A stretch of DNA of 64,000 nucleotides from Fictibacillus phosphorivorans (GCF_001619875.1 NZ_LRFC01000023.1:62001-126000), one strand, 5' to 3'; positions 29,240-38,083 are shown, counted from the stretch's first letter. Numbers and translations: made by a program. The notes: generated by a model from the sequence alone, not told the origin.

Positions 29240-29268
29240 TTGACATCTAAATGCATGGGTTGTATAGT
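29240..29268 (+). promoter_or_regulatory. Sigma-A promoter of ylxM-ffh
   Basis: TTGACA (29240-29245), 17 bp, TATAGT (29263-29268): a near-consensus vegetative promoter about 40 bp before the ylxM ATG. It starts a new transcription unit after the repeat region. Confidence 0.8.
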
Positions 29269-29309
29269 ATTCACGTAAAGGCATTTCACTTAACAAGGGT
29301 TGTGAAAAA

Positions 29310-29633
29310 ATGCTCGATAAAACAATGAGAATTAATTATCTATTTGATTTTTACCAATCATTATTAACCCCTAAACAGATGAACTACATGGGTTTATACT
29401 ATTTGGACGATTATTCTCTCGGTGAAATTGCTGAACAATATAATGTCAGCCGCCAGGCCGTTTATGATAATATTAAACGGACAGAGGCGATGCTGGAAGA
29501 ATATGAAGAAAAGTTAGGGCTTTTTGCAAAGTTTCAGGAACGTGAACAGTTGCTGTCATCTTTAAGAGAGCTTCTGAAATCTGAACCTGATAACGTAATT
29601 GCAATTATCGATCGCCTTGAAAATATGGAATAG
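29310..29633 (+). CDS. ylxM: SRP-associated helix-turn-helix protein YlxM
   Basis: 107 residues of the YlxM/p13 (UPF0122) family. The sequence [25 protein letters not shown] followed by [15 protein letters not shown] is a sigma-70 region 4-like helix-turn-helix at about 20-60. In streptococci and mycoplasma the homologue modulates SRP GTPase activity. The gene lies 15 bp upstream of ffh, the constant context of this family. The start ATG is preceded by AAGGGTTGTG. It has its own strong promoter. Confidence 0.94.
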   Translation: MLDKTMRINYLFDFYQSLLTPKQMNYMGLYYLDDYSLGEIAEQYNVSRQAVYDNIKRTEAMLEEYEEKLGLFAKFQEREQLLSSLRELLKSEPDNVIAIIDRLENME

Positions 29634-29648
29634 GAGGCGTTCAGTGAG

Positions 29649-30995
29649 ATGGCATTTGAAGGTTTAGCCGACCGTCTTCAGAATACTTTACAAAAAATTC
29701 GTGGAAAAGGGAAAGTAAACGAAGCAGATGTAAAGGAAATGATGAGGGAAGTACGCCTTGCGCTTCTTGAGGCGGACGTTAACTTTAAAGTAGTAAAAGA
29801 TTTTGTGAAAAAAGTATCTGAACGTGCAGTTGGCCAGGAAGTTTTAAAAAGCCTGACGCCTGGACAGCAAGTCGTTAAGGTTGTTAATGATGAACTGACG
29901 ACACTCATGGGCGGGGAACAAAGCAAGATTGCAGTTTCCAATCGTCCTCCTACCGTTATTATGATGGTTGGACTTCAGGGTGCAGGTAAAACAACGACAA
30001 CAGGAAAGCTTGCCAATCATTTACGTAAAAAGCAGAATCGTAAACCGCTACTGGCTGCAGCTGATATTTACCGTCCTGCTGCGATCAAGCAATTAGAAAC
30101 AGTAGGTAAACAGTTGGATATACCTGTGTTTCAGATGGGTGACCAAGTCAGTCCTGTCAAAATTGCTGAATCAGCCATCGCAAAAGCAAAAGAGGAACAT
30201 CACGATTATGTCATTATTGATACAGCAGGGCGCTTGCATATTGATGAAACACTGATGGATGAATTAAAACAGGTTAAAGAAACAGCAAAACCTGATGAGA
30301 TCTTCCTAGTTGTTGATGCAATGACAGGTCAAGACGCCGTGAATGTAGCTCAAAGTTTTAATGATGCGCTTGGGATCACAGGTGTGGTCTTAACCAAATT
30401 GGATGGAGATACACGCGGTGGTGCTGCACTATCCATTAAAGCTGTGACGGGTCTTCCGATTAAATTTGTGGGTCTAGGAGAAAAGATGGATGCTCTAGAA
30501 GCATTTCATCCCGATCGTATGGCATCACGAATTTTAGGAATGGGTGACATGCTGACTCTTATCGAAAAGGCTCAGTCTTCAGTAGATGAAGAGAAAGCCC
30601 GCGATCTTCAGAAGAAGATGCGTGATATGTCATTTACGTTTGATGATTTTCTCGATCAGATGGGACAAGTTAGAAATCTTGGTCCATTGGATGAAATACT
30701 TGGCATGCTTCCAGGTGCGAACAAAATGAAAGGCCTTAAAAACGTTCAGATTGATGAAAAACAAATCGGTCACGTTGAAGCCATCATTCGTTCGATGACT
30801 CTTCATGAAAGAGAGCAGCCTGAAATTATTAATGCCAGCCGTAAGCGCCGAATCGCTAAAGGAAGCGGACGCACGGTACAAGAAGTAAACCGCCTGATCA
30901 AACAATTCGAGGACATGAAAAAAATGATGAAACAAATGTCCGGAATGATGAATGGCAAAAAGAAAAAAGGTGGATTCAAATTCCCTTTTATGTAA
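29649..30995 (+). CDS. ffh: Signal recognition particle protein Ffh
   Basis: 448 residues. Ffh binds signal sequences at the ribosome and pairs with FtsY. N domain is 1-90; G domain has [15 protein letters not shown] near 107, DTAGRLHID and [10 protein letters not shown]. The methionine-rich M domain begins near 300 and ends with [15 protein letters not shown], which also binds the SRP RNA. TAGGAGGCG lies 11-19 bp before the ATG. No scRNA gene was seen here. Confidence 0.97.
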   Translation: MAFEGLADRLQNTLQKIRGKGKVNEADVKEMMREVRLALLEADVNFKVVKDFVKKVSERAVGQEVLKSLTPGQQVVKVVNDELTTLMGGEQSKIAVSNRPPTVIMMVGLQGAGKTTTTGKLANHLRKKQNRKPLLAAADIYRPAAIKQLETVGKQLDIPVFQMGDQVSPVKIAESAIAKAKEEHHDYVIIDTAGRLHIDETLMDELKQVKETAKPDEIFLVVDAMTGQDAVNVAQSFNDALGITGVVLTKLDGDTRGGAALSIKAVTGLPIKFVGLGEKMDALEAFHPDRMASRILGMGDMLTLIEKAQSSVDEEKARDLQKKMRDMSFTFDDFLDQMGQVRNLGPLDEILGMLPGANKMKGLKNVQIDEKQIGHVEAIIRSMTLHEREQPEIINASRKRRIAKGSGRTVQEVNRLIKQFEDMKKMMKQMSGMMNGKKKKGGFKFPFM

Positions 30996-31077
30996 ACTGA
31001 ATTTTCAGGTTTACAAACCTGTCAATTTATACTATTATATTATTTTGTGTGAACTATTTTCGGAGGTGCAAGTTATA

Positions 31078-31350
31078 ATGGCAGTAAAAATTCGTTTAAA
31101 GCGTATGGGTGCTAAGAAAACTCCTTTTTATCGTGTAGTAGTAGCAGATTCTCGTTCTCCTCGTGATGGACGTTTCATCGAAGAGATCGGAACTTACAAC
31201 CCAGTTGCTAACCCAGCTGAAGTTAAAATTAACGAAGAAAAAGCTCTTGAGTGGATGACTAACGGTGCGAAGCCATCTGACACAGTTCGTAACCTATTCT
31301 CAAAAGCTGGTCTTATGGAGAAATTCCATAACGCTAAAAACCAAAAATAA
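31078..31350 (+). CDS. rpsP: 30S ribosomal protein S16
   Basis: 90 residues from ATG 31078, after CGGAGGTGCAAG; in-frame codons upstream to 30952 lie within ffh and are not used. The N-terminus [20 protein letters not shown] and [14 protein letters not shown] are the S16 signatures. It is a primary 16S rRNA-binding protein. Codons are strongly biased (CGT, GCT), as expected for a highly expressed gene. Begins the rpsP-khpA pair. Confidence 0.98.
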   Translation: MAVKIRLKRMGAKKTPFYRVVVADSRSPRDGRFIEEIGTYNPVANPAEVKINEEKALEWMTNGAKPSDTVRNLFSKAGLMEKFHNAKNQK

Positions 31351-31371
31351 TTTTGACGAAGGGGAACTGAT

Positions 31372-31599
31372 ATGACAGAGTTGATCGAATCGATTGTGAA
31401 GGCTCTAGTTGATCACCCAGAGGAAGTTAGCGTCAAAGAGGTTCAAGAAGGACACCGCCTTGTTTATCAATTATCTGTAAACCAGACTGACATGGGGAAA
31501 GTGATTGGAAAACAAGGAAGAGTGGCTAAAGCGATTCGTACGGTTGTGAATGCAGCCGGTACAAATCAAAATAAAAGGATTTCAATCGAAATCGTTTAG
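31372..31599 (+). CDS. khpA: RNA-binding KH-domain protein KhpA (YlqC)
   Basis: 75 residues forming one KH domain; the loop in MGKVIGKQGRVAKAIRTVV carries the GxxG signature (GKQG) near residues 43-46. KhpA forms a dimer with KhpB/Jag in Firmicutes and binds many RNAs, affecting cell elongation and division. The context rpsP-khpA-rimM-trmD-rplS is standard, except that ylqD, which usually sits between khpA and rimM in Bacillus, is missing here. A terminator starts at its stop codon. Confidence 0.95.
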   Translation: MTELIESIVKALVDHPEEVSVKEVQEGHRLVYQLSVNQTDMGKVIGKQGRVAKAIRTVVNAAGTNQNKRISIEIV

Positions 31600-31632
31600 A
31601 AAAAAGGATGAGGGCAACCTCTTCCTTTTTTT
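31600..31632 (+). terminator. Terminator after khpA
   Basis: AAAAAAGGATGAGG pairs with CCTCTTCCTTTTTT (one mismatch) around GCAA, ending in a T run. It follows the khpA stop by one base. Confidence 0.9.
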
Positions 31633-31949
31633 CTTTTATCAAGATGCCTTTTTAGCAAACTGTGTTGCACTTGGATGTAGTTGATTTCCGTTACAGGTGC
31701 TCGCTTTCCGCGGGGCAGGCGGTGAGCCACATTCGTACGTTTCACGTATAAGTGTCTCACCTGCCCGCCTGTCCCGCAGGAGTCTCACACCTTGCACTCC
31801 AATCAACTTTGCAATGATGGACAAAAAAATTCTGAAGTACCAATCTTTTGGATGAGACCCTAATTAAAAAGTATACATATCGTGTTTTATGCTAAAATTT
31901 AGACTAGGCAGTAATGTGGATGAATTTGTACGAAGGTAGGTTTATCGTT
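31633..31949 (+). other. 317-bp gap where ylqD would be expected
   Basis: The gap contains repeat copy A (31677-31807) and then an AT-rich stretch with TAAAAT at 31893-31898, a possible -10 for rimM with a poor -35. The minus-strand open frame through the repeat is a by-product of its GC content. No ylqD remnant is recognisable by eye. Confidence 0.6.
31677..31807 (+). repeat. Dispersed 130-bp imperfect palindrome, copy A (complete)
   Basis: Begins GTAGTTGATTTCCGTTACAG and ends CTCCAATCAAC; GTTGAT and ATCAAC are inverted ends. Inside, CGCGGGGCAGGCGGTGAG faces CTCACCTGCCCGCCTGTCCC, so the whole unit can fold back on itself. It is far richer in G+C than the surrounding gap. The same family occurs at 35257 and, reversed, at 40853. 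Similar elements are scattered in many Bacillaceae genomes; I do not assign a family name. Confidence 0.9.
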
Positions 31950-32465
31950 ATGGATAATAAGTGGCTTAATGTAGGCAAGATTGTAAATACACATGGTATT
32001 AGGGGAGAAGTTCGCGTAATCTCTAGAACTGATTTTCCAGAAGAACGTTACAAGATTGGAAATACTTTATACGTTGATCTAGGAACTGAGCATGTACCGG
32101 TAACGATTGAAACGCATAGAAAGCATAAGCAGTTTGATCTTTTGACGTTTGAGAATCTGCATAACATAAATGATGTAGAGCGTTTTAAAGGAAACCTTCT
32201 TAGAGTGCCTAAAGACCAAGCTGTTTCTTTAGATGAAGGTGAATTTTTTTACCATGACATTATAGGCTGTTCCGTTTTCACAGTTGGCGGCGAGGAGCTT
32301 GGGAAAGTGAAGGAAATCTTATCGCCTGGCGCAAACGATGTCTGGGTTGTTAAGAGAAAAGGATTTGGATCAGATATTCTAATTCCGTATATCCCATCTG
32401 TTGTAAAAACAGTTGATATTGAGGAAGCAAAGATCATTATTGAACCAATGGAAGGGTTATTCTAA
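31950..32465 (+). CDS. rimM: Ribosome maturation factor RimM
   Basis: 171 residues from ATG 31950 (GAAGGTAGG about 11 bp before); an in-frame ATG at 31914 would add a poorly conserved tail. The N-terminal RimM domain begins [19 protein letters not shown], and the C-terminal PRC barrel has [12 protein letters not shown] and [17 protein letters not shown]. It helps assembly of the 30S head by binding S19. Its stop overlaps the trmD start by 1 bp. Confidence 0.96.
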   Translation: MDNKWLNVGKIVNTHGIRGEVRVISRTDFPEERYKIGNTLYVDLGTEHVPVTIETHRKHKQFDLLTFENLHNINDVERFKGNLLRVPKDQAVSLDEGEFFYHDIIGCSVFTVGGEELGKVKEILSPGANDVWVVKRKGFGSDILIPYIPSVVKTVDIEEAKIIIEPMEGLF

Positions 32466-33205
32466 TGAAGATTGATGTTCTGAGCCTTTTCCCTGATATG
32501 TTTTCAGGTGTTTTCGGGCAGTCCATCCTAAAAAAAGCTCAAGAAAAAAGTGCTGTGAAGTTTCAGGTTATCGATTTTCGGGAGTATTCAACAAACAAGC
32601 ATAGAAATGTCGATGATTACCCTTATGGTGGAGGAGCTGGAATGGTATTGACTCCTCAGCCATTATTTGATGCTGTCGAACAGTTAACAAGTCAATCGGA
32701 AGCAAAACCAAGAATCATTTTGCTTTGTCCACAAGGAGAGCGTTTCTCTCAAAGTAAAGCAGAAGAGCTTGCTGAAGAAGAACATCTCATTTTTCTGTGC
32801 GGGCATTATGAAGGTTATGATGAACGTGTGAGAGAGTATTTGGTAACAGATGAGATTTCGATAGGTGATTACGTATTAACCGGCGGAGAGCTAGGGGCAA
32901 TGGTTGTTATTGATGCTGTTACGAGGCTGCTTCCTGGTGTGCTGGGGAAAGAAGAGTCCCATCTTCAAGACTCATTTAGTACGGGTCTATTAGAACACCC
33001 TCAATACACAAGACCGGCTGATTTTAGAGGAATGAAGGTACCTGATGTTCTTTTATCAGGCAACCACAAAAATATTGAGGATTGGCGCCGAAAAGAGTCT
33101 TTAAAAAGGACATACAACAGGCGGCCAGACCTTTTAGAAAACAAGGCACTCTCAAAAGAAGATGAAAAATGGCTTCAAGAGATAAAAGATAATAAAACAA
33201 CTTGA
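32465..33205 (+). CDS. trmD: tRNA (guanine-N1-)-methyltransferase TrmD
   Basis: 246 residues. TrmD makes m1G37 in tRNAs and prevents frameshifting. It is a SPOUT enzyme with a trefoil knot: [11 protein letters not shown] near 56, [12 protein letters not shown] near 112, and [22 protein letters not shown] near 132-153. The ATG overlaps the rimM stop. The 3' end holds the -35 and start of the rplS promoter. Confidence 0.97.
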   Translation: MKIDVLSLFPDMFSGVFGQSILKKAQEKSAVKFQVIDFREYSTNKHRNVDDYPYGGGAGMVLTPQPLFDAVEQLTSQSEAKPRIILLCPQGERFSQSKAEELAEEEHLIFLCGHYEGYDERVREYLVTDEISIGDYVLTGGELGAMVVIDAVTRLLPGVLGKEESHLQDSFSTGLLEHPQYTRPADFRGMKVPDVLLSGNHKNIEDWRRKESLKRTYNRRPDLLENKALSKEDEKWLQEIKDNKTT

Positions 33206-33231
33206 ACACTGTTTGAGTTATATGGTATTAT
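33202..33231 (+). promoter_or_regulatory. Promoter of rplS
   Basis: TTGAAC (33202-33207), 18 bp, TATTAT (33226-33231). It overlaps the trmD stop codon and would give an 80-nt leader for rplS. Confidence 0.55.
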
Positions 33232-33237
33232 ATTGTT

Positions 33238-33320
33238 TGTGGCTTATGCCCGTTTAATCCGGTGTTCCGCTGCTTTATTTATATTAGCAAGAACATCCAT
33301 GGGAAGGGAGGCAATAAACT
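33238..33320 (+). promoter_or_regulatory. Candidate L19 leader (autoregulatory RNA of rplS)
   Basis: The leader between the predicted promoter and rplS is short, partly paired and located as in the Rfam L19_leader class of low-GC Gram-positives, where ribosomal protein L19 controls its own message. I identify it mainly by position; sequence match was not computed. Confidence 0.45.
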
Positions 33321-33665
33321 ATGCAACAGCTTATTGCAGATCTAGCGAAAGATCAATTAAAATCAGATTTACCAAAATTCCGTTCAGGTGACACTGTTCG
33401 TGTACACGTGAAAGTAATCGAGGGTACTCGTGAGCGTATCCAGCTTTTTGAAGGTGTAGTTATCAAGAAGCGTGGATCTGGGATTTCTGAAACGTTTACT
33501 GTTCGTAAAATTTCTTATGGTGTAGGAGTGGAGCGTGCGTTCCCATTACATTCACCTAAGATTGCGAACCTTGAAGTAGTTCGTCGTGGTAAAGTTCGCC
33601 GTGCGAAGCTATACTACCTACGTGCACTTCGTGGTAAAGCAGCTCGTATTAAAGAAATTCGCTAA
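33321..33665 (+). CDS. rplS: 50S ribosomal protein L19
   Basis: 114 residues. The signatures [45 protein letters not shown] and [14 protein letters not shown] are those of L19, which sits at the 30S/50S interface. GGGAAGGGAGGC precedes the ATG. Codon use is strongly biased. It has its own promoter and terminator, so it can be made separately from rimM-trmD. Confidence 0.98.
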   Translation: MQQLIADLAKDQLKSDLPKFRSGDTVRVHVKVIEGTRERIQLFEGVVIKKRGSGISETFTVRKISYGVGVERAFPLHSPKIANLEVVRRGKVRRAKLYYLRALRGKAARIKEIR

Positions 33666-33674
33666 TAATTCTCG

Positions 33675-33705
33675 AAAGGAGCTTGACTTATTCAAGCTCC
33701 TTTTT
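33675..33705 (+). terminator. Terminator after rplS
   Basis: AAAGGAGCTTGA pairs with TCAAGCTCCTTTTT, loop CTTAT, ending in T5. It is 10 bp after the rplS stop. Confidence 0.9.
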
Positions 33706-33750
33706 CCATATTATAAGTAAAGGAATTTCTACAGATGGTGAGGATTAAGA

Positions 33751-34302
33751 ATGGCTCGTACAAAAAACGAAACGTGGGAATGGATTAAAGCATTAGCGGC
33801 AGCCCTATTATTAGCAGGAATCATCAGGTTTTTTCTATTTGCACCAGTGGTGGTCGATGGACAGTCCATGATGCCCAATCTGCATGATGGAGACCGTTTG
33901 ATTGTTAGTAAATTTACTTATATCATTGGCGATCCACAAAGATTTGATATTGTAGTCTTCCATGCTACAGAAGAAAAAGATTACATAAAACGAGTTATCG
34001 GTTTACCTGGAGACACGGTCGAGTACAAAAACGATACACTCTATGTAAATGGTAAAAAAGTAAAAGAAGAATACTTAGAAGCGTATAAAAAGAAAACAAA
34101 AGACGGAAACTTCACTTATGATTTCACGTTGCTTGAGGTAACTGGCAAGCAAAAAGTACCTCAAGGTCAATTATTTGTATTAGGTGATAATCGCCGTAAC
34201 TCCAGTGATAGCCGAAATATCGGAACAGTGGATGAAGATAAGATTTTAGGTAAAGCAACATTCCGTTTCTGGCCGTTATCGGATATTGGATTTGTAAAGT
34301 AG
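33751..34302 (+). CDS. lepB: Signal peptidase I
   Basis: 183 residues, type I signal peptidase of the Gram-positive Sip kind. A single N-terminal membrane helix is at about 12-32. The catalytic serine is Ser39 in DGQSMMP and the general base Lys80 is in YIKRVIGLPGD; GDNRRNSSDSR near 148 completes the family boxes. It cuts exported preproteins at the outer membrane face. Its placement between rplS and rbgA is common in bacilli other than B. subtilis. It could equally be called sipS-like. Confidence 0.95.
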   Translation: MARTKNETWEWIKALAAALLLAGIIRFFLFAPVVVDGQSMMPNLHDGDRLIVSKFTYIIGDPQRFDIVVFHATEEKDYIKRVIGLPGDTVEYKNDTLYVNGKKVKEEYLEAYKKKTKDGNFTYDFTLLEVTGKQKVPQGQLFVLGDNRRNSSDSRNIGTVDEDKILGKATFRFWPLSDIGFVK

Positions 34303-34313
34303 GGTGAGAAAAA

Positions 34314-35168
34314 ATGACCATTCAATGGTTTCCTGGACATATGGCCAAAGCGCGCCGGGAGATAACTGAAAAACTTAAAATGATTGATGTGGTATTTGAG
34401 CTAGTAGATGCTCGAATACCTCTTGCATCTCGAAATCCTATGATTGATGAAATACTTGGGCAAAAGCCGCGTATCGTTCTTTTAAATAAAGCAGATTTGG
34501 CTGACTCGAAAGTAACGTCAATGTGGGAGAGTTATTTTTCTAATAAAGGTATTCCATCTCTTGCGATTAACTCGAAGGATGGAAAAGGAATTAAATCAAT
34601 CGAGCCGTTAGCTCATGAACTCGTCAAGGATAAGTTTGATAAGATGAGAGCAAAAGGCATTGTTAAACCAAGAGCAGTAAGAGCTTTGATCGTTGGGATA
34701 CCGAATGTAGGAAAATCAACGATCATCAACCGCATGGCTGGAAAGAATATTGCTGTAACAGGCGACAAGCCTGGCGTAACAAAAAAGCAACAGTGGATAA
34801 AAGCAGGAAAGACATTAGAATTATTAGACACCCCTGGGATATTATGGCCGAAATTTGAGGACCAAACAATTGGCTTGAAATTAGCGGTAACGGGTGCGAT
34901 CAAAGAAACGCTTTTTGATTTTACTGAAGTGGTATTATTTGCTATCAAGTATTTAAAAGAGCATTACGAAGAGCGTCTTGTTGAGCGTTACAAATTGTCC
35001 GACATACCTGAAGACTCAATGGTTCTATTTGAGGAAATTGGCAAGAAACGTGGCTGTATGATGAGCGGCGGAGAAGTAGATCTTGAAAAGACAGCAGAAA
35101 TCGTTCTGCGAGATCTTCGTGCAGAAAAATTAGGGCGTTTATCTTATGAACGGCCTGATAATGTATAA
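34314..35168 (+). CDS. rbgA: Ribosome biogenesis GTPase RbgA (YlqF)
   Basis: 284 residues, circularly permuted GTPase. G4 NKADLAD is near 62, G1 [13 protein letters not shown] near 127 and G3 DTPGILWPK near 172. The N-terminus [11 protein letters not shown] is typical. RbgA is needed for late 50S assembly with L6. GGGTGAGAA precedes the ATG and it starts 11 bp after lepB. Repeat copy B lies in the gap after it. Confidence 0.96.
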   Translation: MTIQWFPGHMAKARREITEKLKMIDVVFELVDARIPLASRNPMIDEILGQKPRIVLLNKADLADSKVTSMWESYFSNKGIPSLAINSKDGKGIKSIEPLAHELVKDKFDKMRAKGIVKPRAVRALIVGIPNVGKSTIINRMAGKNIAVTGDKPGVTKKQQWIKAGKTLELLDTPGILWPKFEDQTIGLKLAVTGAIKETLFDFTEVVLFAIKYLKEHYEERLVERYKLSDIPEDSMVLFEEIGKKRGCMMSGGEVDLEKTAEIVLRDLRAEKLGRLSYERPDNV

Positions 35169-35518
35169 TCATATAGAAGAGTATAAACAGGCGCTGTTTT
35201 CTTAAGTGCCTGTTTTCTTTAAGTTGAACGGTTGTAGTGCTTTGTTGCTTATGAAAGTAGTTGATCTCCGTTTCAGATGCTCGCTTTCCGCGGGGCAGGC
35301 GGTGAGCCACATTCGTACGTTTCACTCTTAAGTGTCTCACCTGTCTAGTTGCAATGAAGATTGTACGAAAAAAGACCCAAAAACAACAATTAAAAAGAGA
35401 ATAGCCTATTTTATCGCTATAATTGATAAATAACAGCTATCTTCCTGGGATTACATAACCTAATCCTAAAAAGAAACACAATATAGTCGATACAAAATAC
35501 ATAAAGAGTGTGAAGAAT
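35169..35518 (+). other. 350-bp gap between rbgA and rnhB
   Basis: A short AGGCGCTG/CAGCGCC-like hairpin with poor T run (GGCGCTGTTTTCTTAAGTGCC, 35191-35211) follows rbgA. Then comes repeat copy B (35257-35360), and an AT-rich stretch with TATAAT at 35418-35423 lacking a good -35. The antisense open frame across this gap is not a gene; it runs through the repeat. Confidence 0.55.
35257..35360 (+). repeat. Dispersed palindromic repeat, copy B (internal deletion)
   Basis: The left 85 bp (GTAGTTGATCTCCG... to GTGTCTCACCTG) is nearly identical to copy A, including the unusual middle CACATTCGTACGTTTCAC. Roughly 45-50 bp of the right arm are missing, and the sequence resumes in TTGCAATGA, which in copy A lies just outside the ATCAAC end. 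Confidence 0.85.
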
Positions 35519-36304
35519 ATGAGATTATCTATAAAAGAATGGGAACAAAAATTAAAAAACAGTAAGCAAGATGACATACCCGGAATGCTGCAGGTGCTTT
35601 CTGAAGATGAAAGACATGGTGCAAAAAAAATAGTTGAAACCTATACAAAGCGCTTGGCACAAGCTGAAACAGAACAAAAAAGATTAGAAGTTATGTCTAA
35701 CTATGAAACCGAATGCTATCAACAGGGCAAGAACTTAATTGCAGGGGTAGATGAAGTCGGGCGTGGTCCATTGGCTGGCCCTGTAGTTGCTGCAGCTGTG
35801 ATCTTACCTAAAGGCTATAAACTGATAGGAGTTAATGACTCCAAAAAGCTATCAGAGAAAAAGAGAGACGTACTTTACGATCAGATTGTAAGAGATGCAA
35901 TCTCATTCAGTGTCTTTTTAGTTCAACCTGAAAAAATCGATGATATTAATATTTATCAAGCCTCTAAGTTTGCTATGACTGAGGCGGTTAGTTCGCTAGA
36001 CGTGAAACCTGATCAGTTGCTGATCGATGCGATGGAGGTACCTTTAGCAATCGATCAGTTAAAAATTATTAAAGGCGACGAAAAAAGCATTTCGATTGCA
36101 GCTGCATCTATCGTTGCAAAAGTTACGAGAGACCGATATATGATGAAGCTGGATGAGCAATACCCAGAGTATGGTTTTAAATCAAATATGGGTTATGGGA
36201 CAAAGGAACATTTAGAAGCTCTTAGAAAATTCGGCCCAACAAGTATTCATCGAAAATCATTCAGTCCGGTAGGAGAACTTATCCAAATTACAGGAAGTGA
36301 TTAA
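35519..36304 (+). CDS. rnhB: Ribonuclease HII
   Basis: 261 residues from ATG 35519; a GTG at 35510 adds three residues and cannot be excluded, since both ribosome sites are weak (GTGAAG before the ATG). RNase HII removes ribonucleotides from DNA and RNA of hybrids. A helical N-terminal extension of about 70 residues precedes the catalytic domain. AGVDEVGRGPLAGPVVAAAV near 75-94 holds two metal-binding acids, then SKKLSEKKR and LLIDAMEV. It overlaps ylqG by 8 bp. Confidence 0.95.
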   Translation: MRLSIKEWEQKLKNSKQDDIPGMLQVLSEDERHGAKKIVETYTKRLAQAETEQKRLEVMSNYETECYQQGKNLIAGVDEVGRGPLAGPVVAAAVILPKGYKLIGVNDSKKLSEKKRDVLYDQIVRDAISFSVFLVQPEKIDDINIYQASKFAMTEAVSSLDVKPDQLLIDAMEVPLAIDQLKIIKGDEKSISIAAASIVAKVTRDRYMMKLDEQYPEYGFKSNMGYGTKEHLEALRKFGPTSIHRKSFSPVGELIQITGSD

Positions 36305-37766
36305 CCTGTTACAACTAAACACGATTATAAGTCAGCATTTTCAAACGATAAGGGCAGCGGAAGGCTCTCTCTCATTAAAAATGAATCAACTGCTAACAGC
36401 TAGGATTTTAGAGATATTCCCTGATCAAACGGCTACAATTCTGTACAATGGAGCAACAATGCATGCCAAATTAGAGGCTCCGCTCACAAAAGGGATTGAA
36501 TATGTATTTGAAGTGGCAGAACAAAATGGGAACATTGTCTTGAAGAAGATTGATTCTGATCCAGTGAAATCAACATCAGAACAGATCTTACATAAATGGA
36601 ATCTTACTGCGTCTGATAGTAACAAAAAGGCTGTAGATTTTTCCTTGCTCGAAAAAATACCACTTACAAAGGAAAATATAAAAATCGTTGCAGAGATTCT
36701 AAAACAGACAATTGCGCTGCCGCTGCAGGATAAAAAAGCTATAGTTCACCGAATGTTAGAGCTTCAGCTACCAGCAAGACCTGAATCTATTCAAGCGGTA
36801 TCACAAAGTTTCAAAATGAGTTCAGCTTTTGAAGAAATGAAATTGCTTTATGATGCGTTAATGAATTATAGCCACAAAGACAAAGTGATTTCGAAGACAG
36901 TTGATACTATAAGAAATATGTATGGATTTGAAAGTGAAGAACTTCAGTCCAAACCATCAATACCTTTAGAAAATCAGCAAAAACCTTCATTGAAGACTGT
37001 GACGGAATCATTAATACAAAACAAGATAACTTCATCTAATCTGAAGGAGGACGAAATAAATTCGGTTATAAAAGATGAATCACCAAATTTTTCTTCTCCT
37101 GGCAATAAATCCGAACCTATTCTGAATTCATCTGAATTAAAGCGTAATCCGTCTCAGGAGTTTATCCAAGCAGTAGAAAAATGGCTTCAGAAATCAGGTT
37201 TATTGCATGAAAAAAATATTCTTATAGATCCTGAACAAGTTAAACTAGGAGAAACGGTAAAGTCCCAACTTCTTTATCTTCAGCGACATGCAGATTCTTT
37301 AAATCTGCCTGAAAATGTTTTGCAGAAGGTCGAACAAGCTGTAGCTAAACTAACGAGTCAGCAGCTTCAAAATATACAGATTACCGAAAATCTACAGCAG
37401 TATATCCTGCATATTCCCTTTGGTCTGAACAATAACCCTAAAGAGATGAAGATCACATGGGAAGGAAAAAAACAGAATGGGAAAGCGATGGATCCTGCTC
37501 ATTGCAGAATGCTATTTTGGCTGGAAATGCAGAATCTAAATGAAATTGCTGTAGATGTGCAGATTCAAAACAGAATTTTGTCTGTAAAAGTATATAACGA
37601 TCACCCATCGCTTGAGAAACTTTCAGCACCATTCTTGTCCTCTTTAAAAAATCGTATGAAAGAAATGAATTATACCTTATCTTCTGTTACTTTTGTTCAG
37701 CAGCAAAAAAAGATGACATCAGCTGAAAAGCCTAACTTTTATAAAGGATTGGATTTGCGCGTATGA
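36297..37766 (+). CDS. ylqG: YlqG-like protein with FliK-type C-terminal region
   Basis: 489 residues from GTG 36297, overlapping rnhB by 8 bp. Function unknown; position and length match B. subtilis YlqG. The N-terminal part is soluble and helical; residues about 225-280 are Ser/Pro/Asn-rich and low in complexity. From about 380 on, RMLFWLEMQNLNEIAVDVQI, then ILSVKVYNDHPSLEKL and LKNRMKEMNYTLSSVTF, resemble the C-terminal domain of FliK in this window ([10 protein letters not shown] ... [13 protein letters not shown]). Because ylqH next door equals the C-terminal piece of FlhB, the FliK partner, a role in export substrate switching is a reasonable but untested idea. Confidence 0.85.
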   Translation: MINLLQLNTIISQHFQTIRAAEGSLSLKMNQLLTARILEIFPDQTATILYNGATMHAKLEAPLTKGIEYVFEVAEQNGNIVLKKIDSDPVKSTSEQILHKWNLTASDSNKKAVDFSLLEKIPLTKENIKIVAEILKQTIALPLQDKKAIVHRMLELQLPARPESIQAVSQSFKMSSAFEEMKLLYDALMNYSHKDKVISKTVDTIRNMYGFESEELQSKPSIPLENQQKPSLKTVTESLIQNKITSSNLKEDEINSVIKDESPNFSSPGNKSEPILNSSELKRNPSQEFIQAVEKWLQKSGLLHEKNILIDPEQVKLGETVKSQLLYLQRHADSLNLPENVLQKVEQAVAKLTSQQLQNIQITENLQQYILHIPFGLNNNPKEMKITWEGKKQNGKAMDPAHCRMLFWLEMQNLNEIAVDVQIQNRILSVKVYNDHPSLEKLSAPFLSSLKNRMKEMNYTLSSVTFVQQQKKMTSAEKPNFYKGLDLRV

Positions 37767-38038
37767 ACGAACACAAAAAAGAAGCCGTCGCTTTAAAGTA
37801 TAATCCTGAAGAATCAAGTTCTCCTATTATAATTGCAAAAGGAAAAGGTGAAACAGCAGATCGAATTGTTCAAAGAGCGTCAGATTACAACATTCCCATT
37901 CAGGAAGATCCTTCCCTAGTCCATTTATTATCTAAATTGGACATCGATCAGAGTATTCCTGAAGAGTTGTTTGAAGTTGTTGCAGAACTCTTTGCTTTTA
38001 TCTATCAATTGGATAAAGAAGCGAAAAAAACTACATAA
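37763..38038 (+). CDS. ylqH: FlhB C-terminal-domain-like protein YlqH (EscU/YscU family switch piece)
   Basis: 91 residues, no membrane helices. EAVALKYNPEESSSPIIIAKG, then ADRIVQRASDYNIPIQEDPSL and LLSKLDIDQSIPEELFEVVAELFAFIY, align with the part of FlhB that lies after its NPTH self-cleavage site (usually ...NPTHIAVALKY). Here NPTH is absent, so it resembles an already separated FlhB_CC fragment. In FlhB this piece sets export specificity together with FliK. It overlaps ylqG by 4 bp. Stand-alone versions (FlhX-like) are known in other bacteria. Confidence 0.9.
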   Translation: MNEHKKEAVALKYNPEESSSPIIIAKGKGETADRIVQRASDYNIPIQEDPSLVHLLSKLDIDQSIPEELFEVVAELFAFIYQLDKEAKKTT

Positions 38039-38083
38039 TTATAGTTGTTAAAGGGCATTGCTAACATAAAAGGAGTGTGTACA

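Larger units (their letters stand above)
29010..29309 (+). other. 300-bp gap between ftsY and ylxM
   Basis: This gap holds an A-rich tandem repeat (29053-29171) and the ylxM promoter (29240-29268). No open frame with a start and ribosome site was found. In B. subtilis an extra gene, ylqB, occupies this position, and I see no trace of it. Confidence 0.6.

Noticed and set aside
31677-31807. Insertion sequence or CRISPR array
   Set aside because: No transposase frame, no regular spacers; the three copies are single, palindromic and in both orientations, so a small non-coding repeat fits better.
31639-31824. 61-codon minus-strand open frame in repeat copy A
   Set aside because: It is translated repeat DNA (RRAGETLIRE type) that recurs wherever this repeat does, not a gene.
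34945-35340. 131-codon minus-strand open frame after rbgA
   Set aside because: It overlaps the rbgA 3' end and repeat copy B; the frame is kept open by the repeat's GC content and has no family features.
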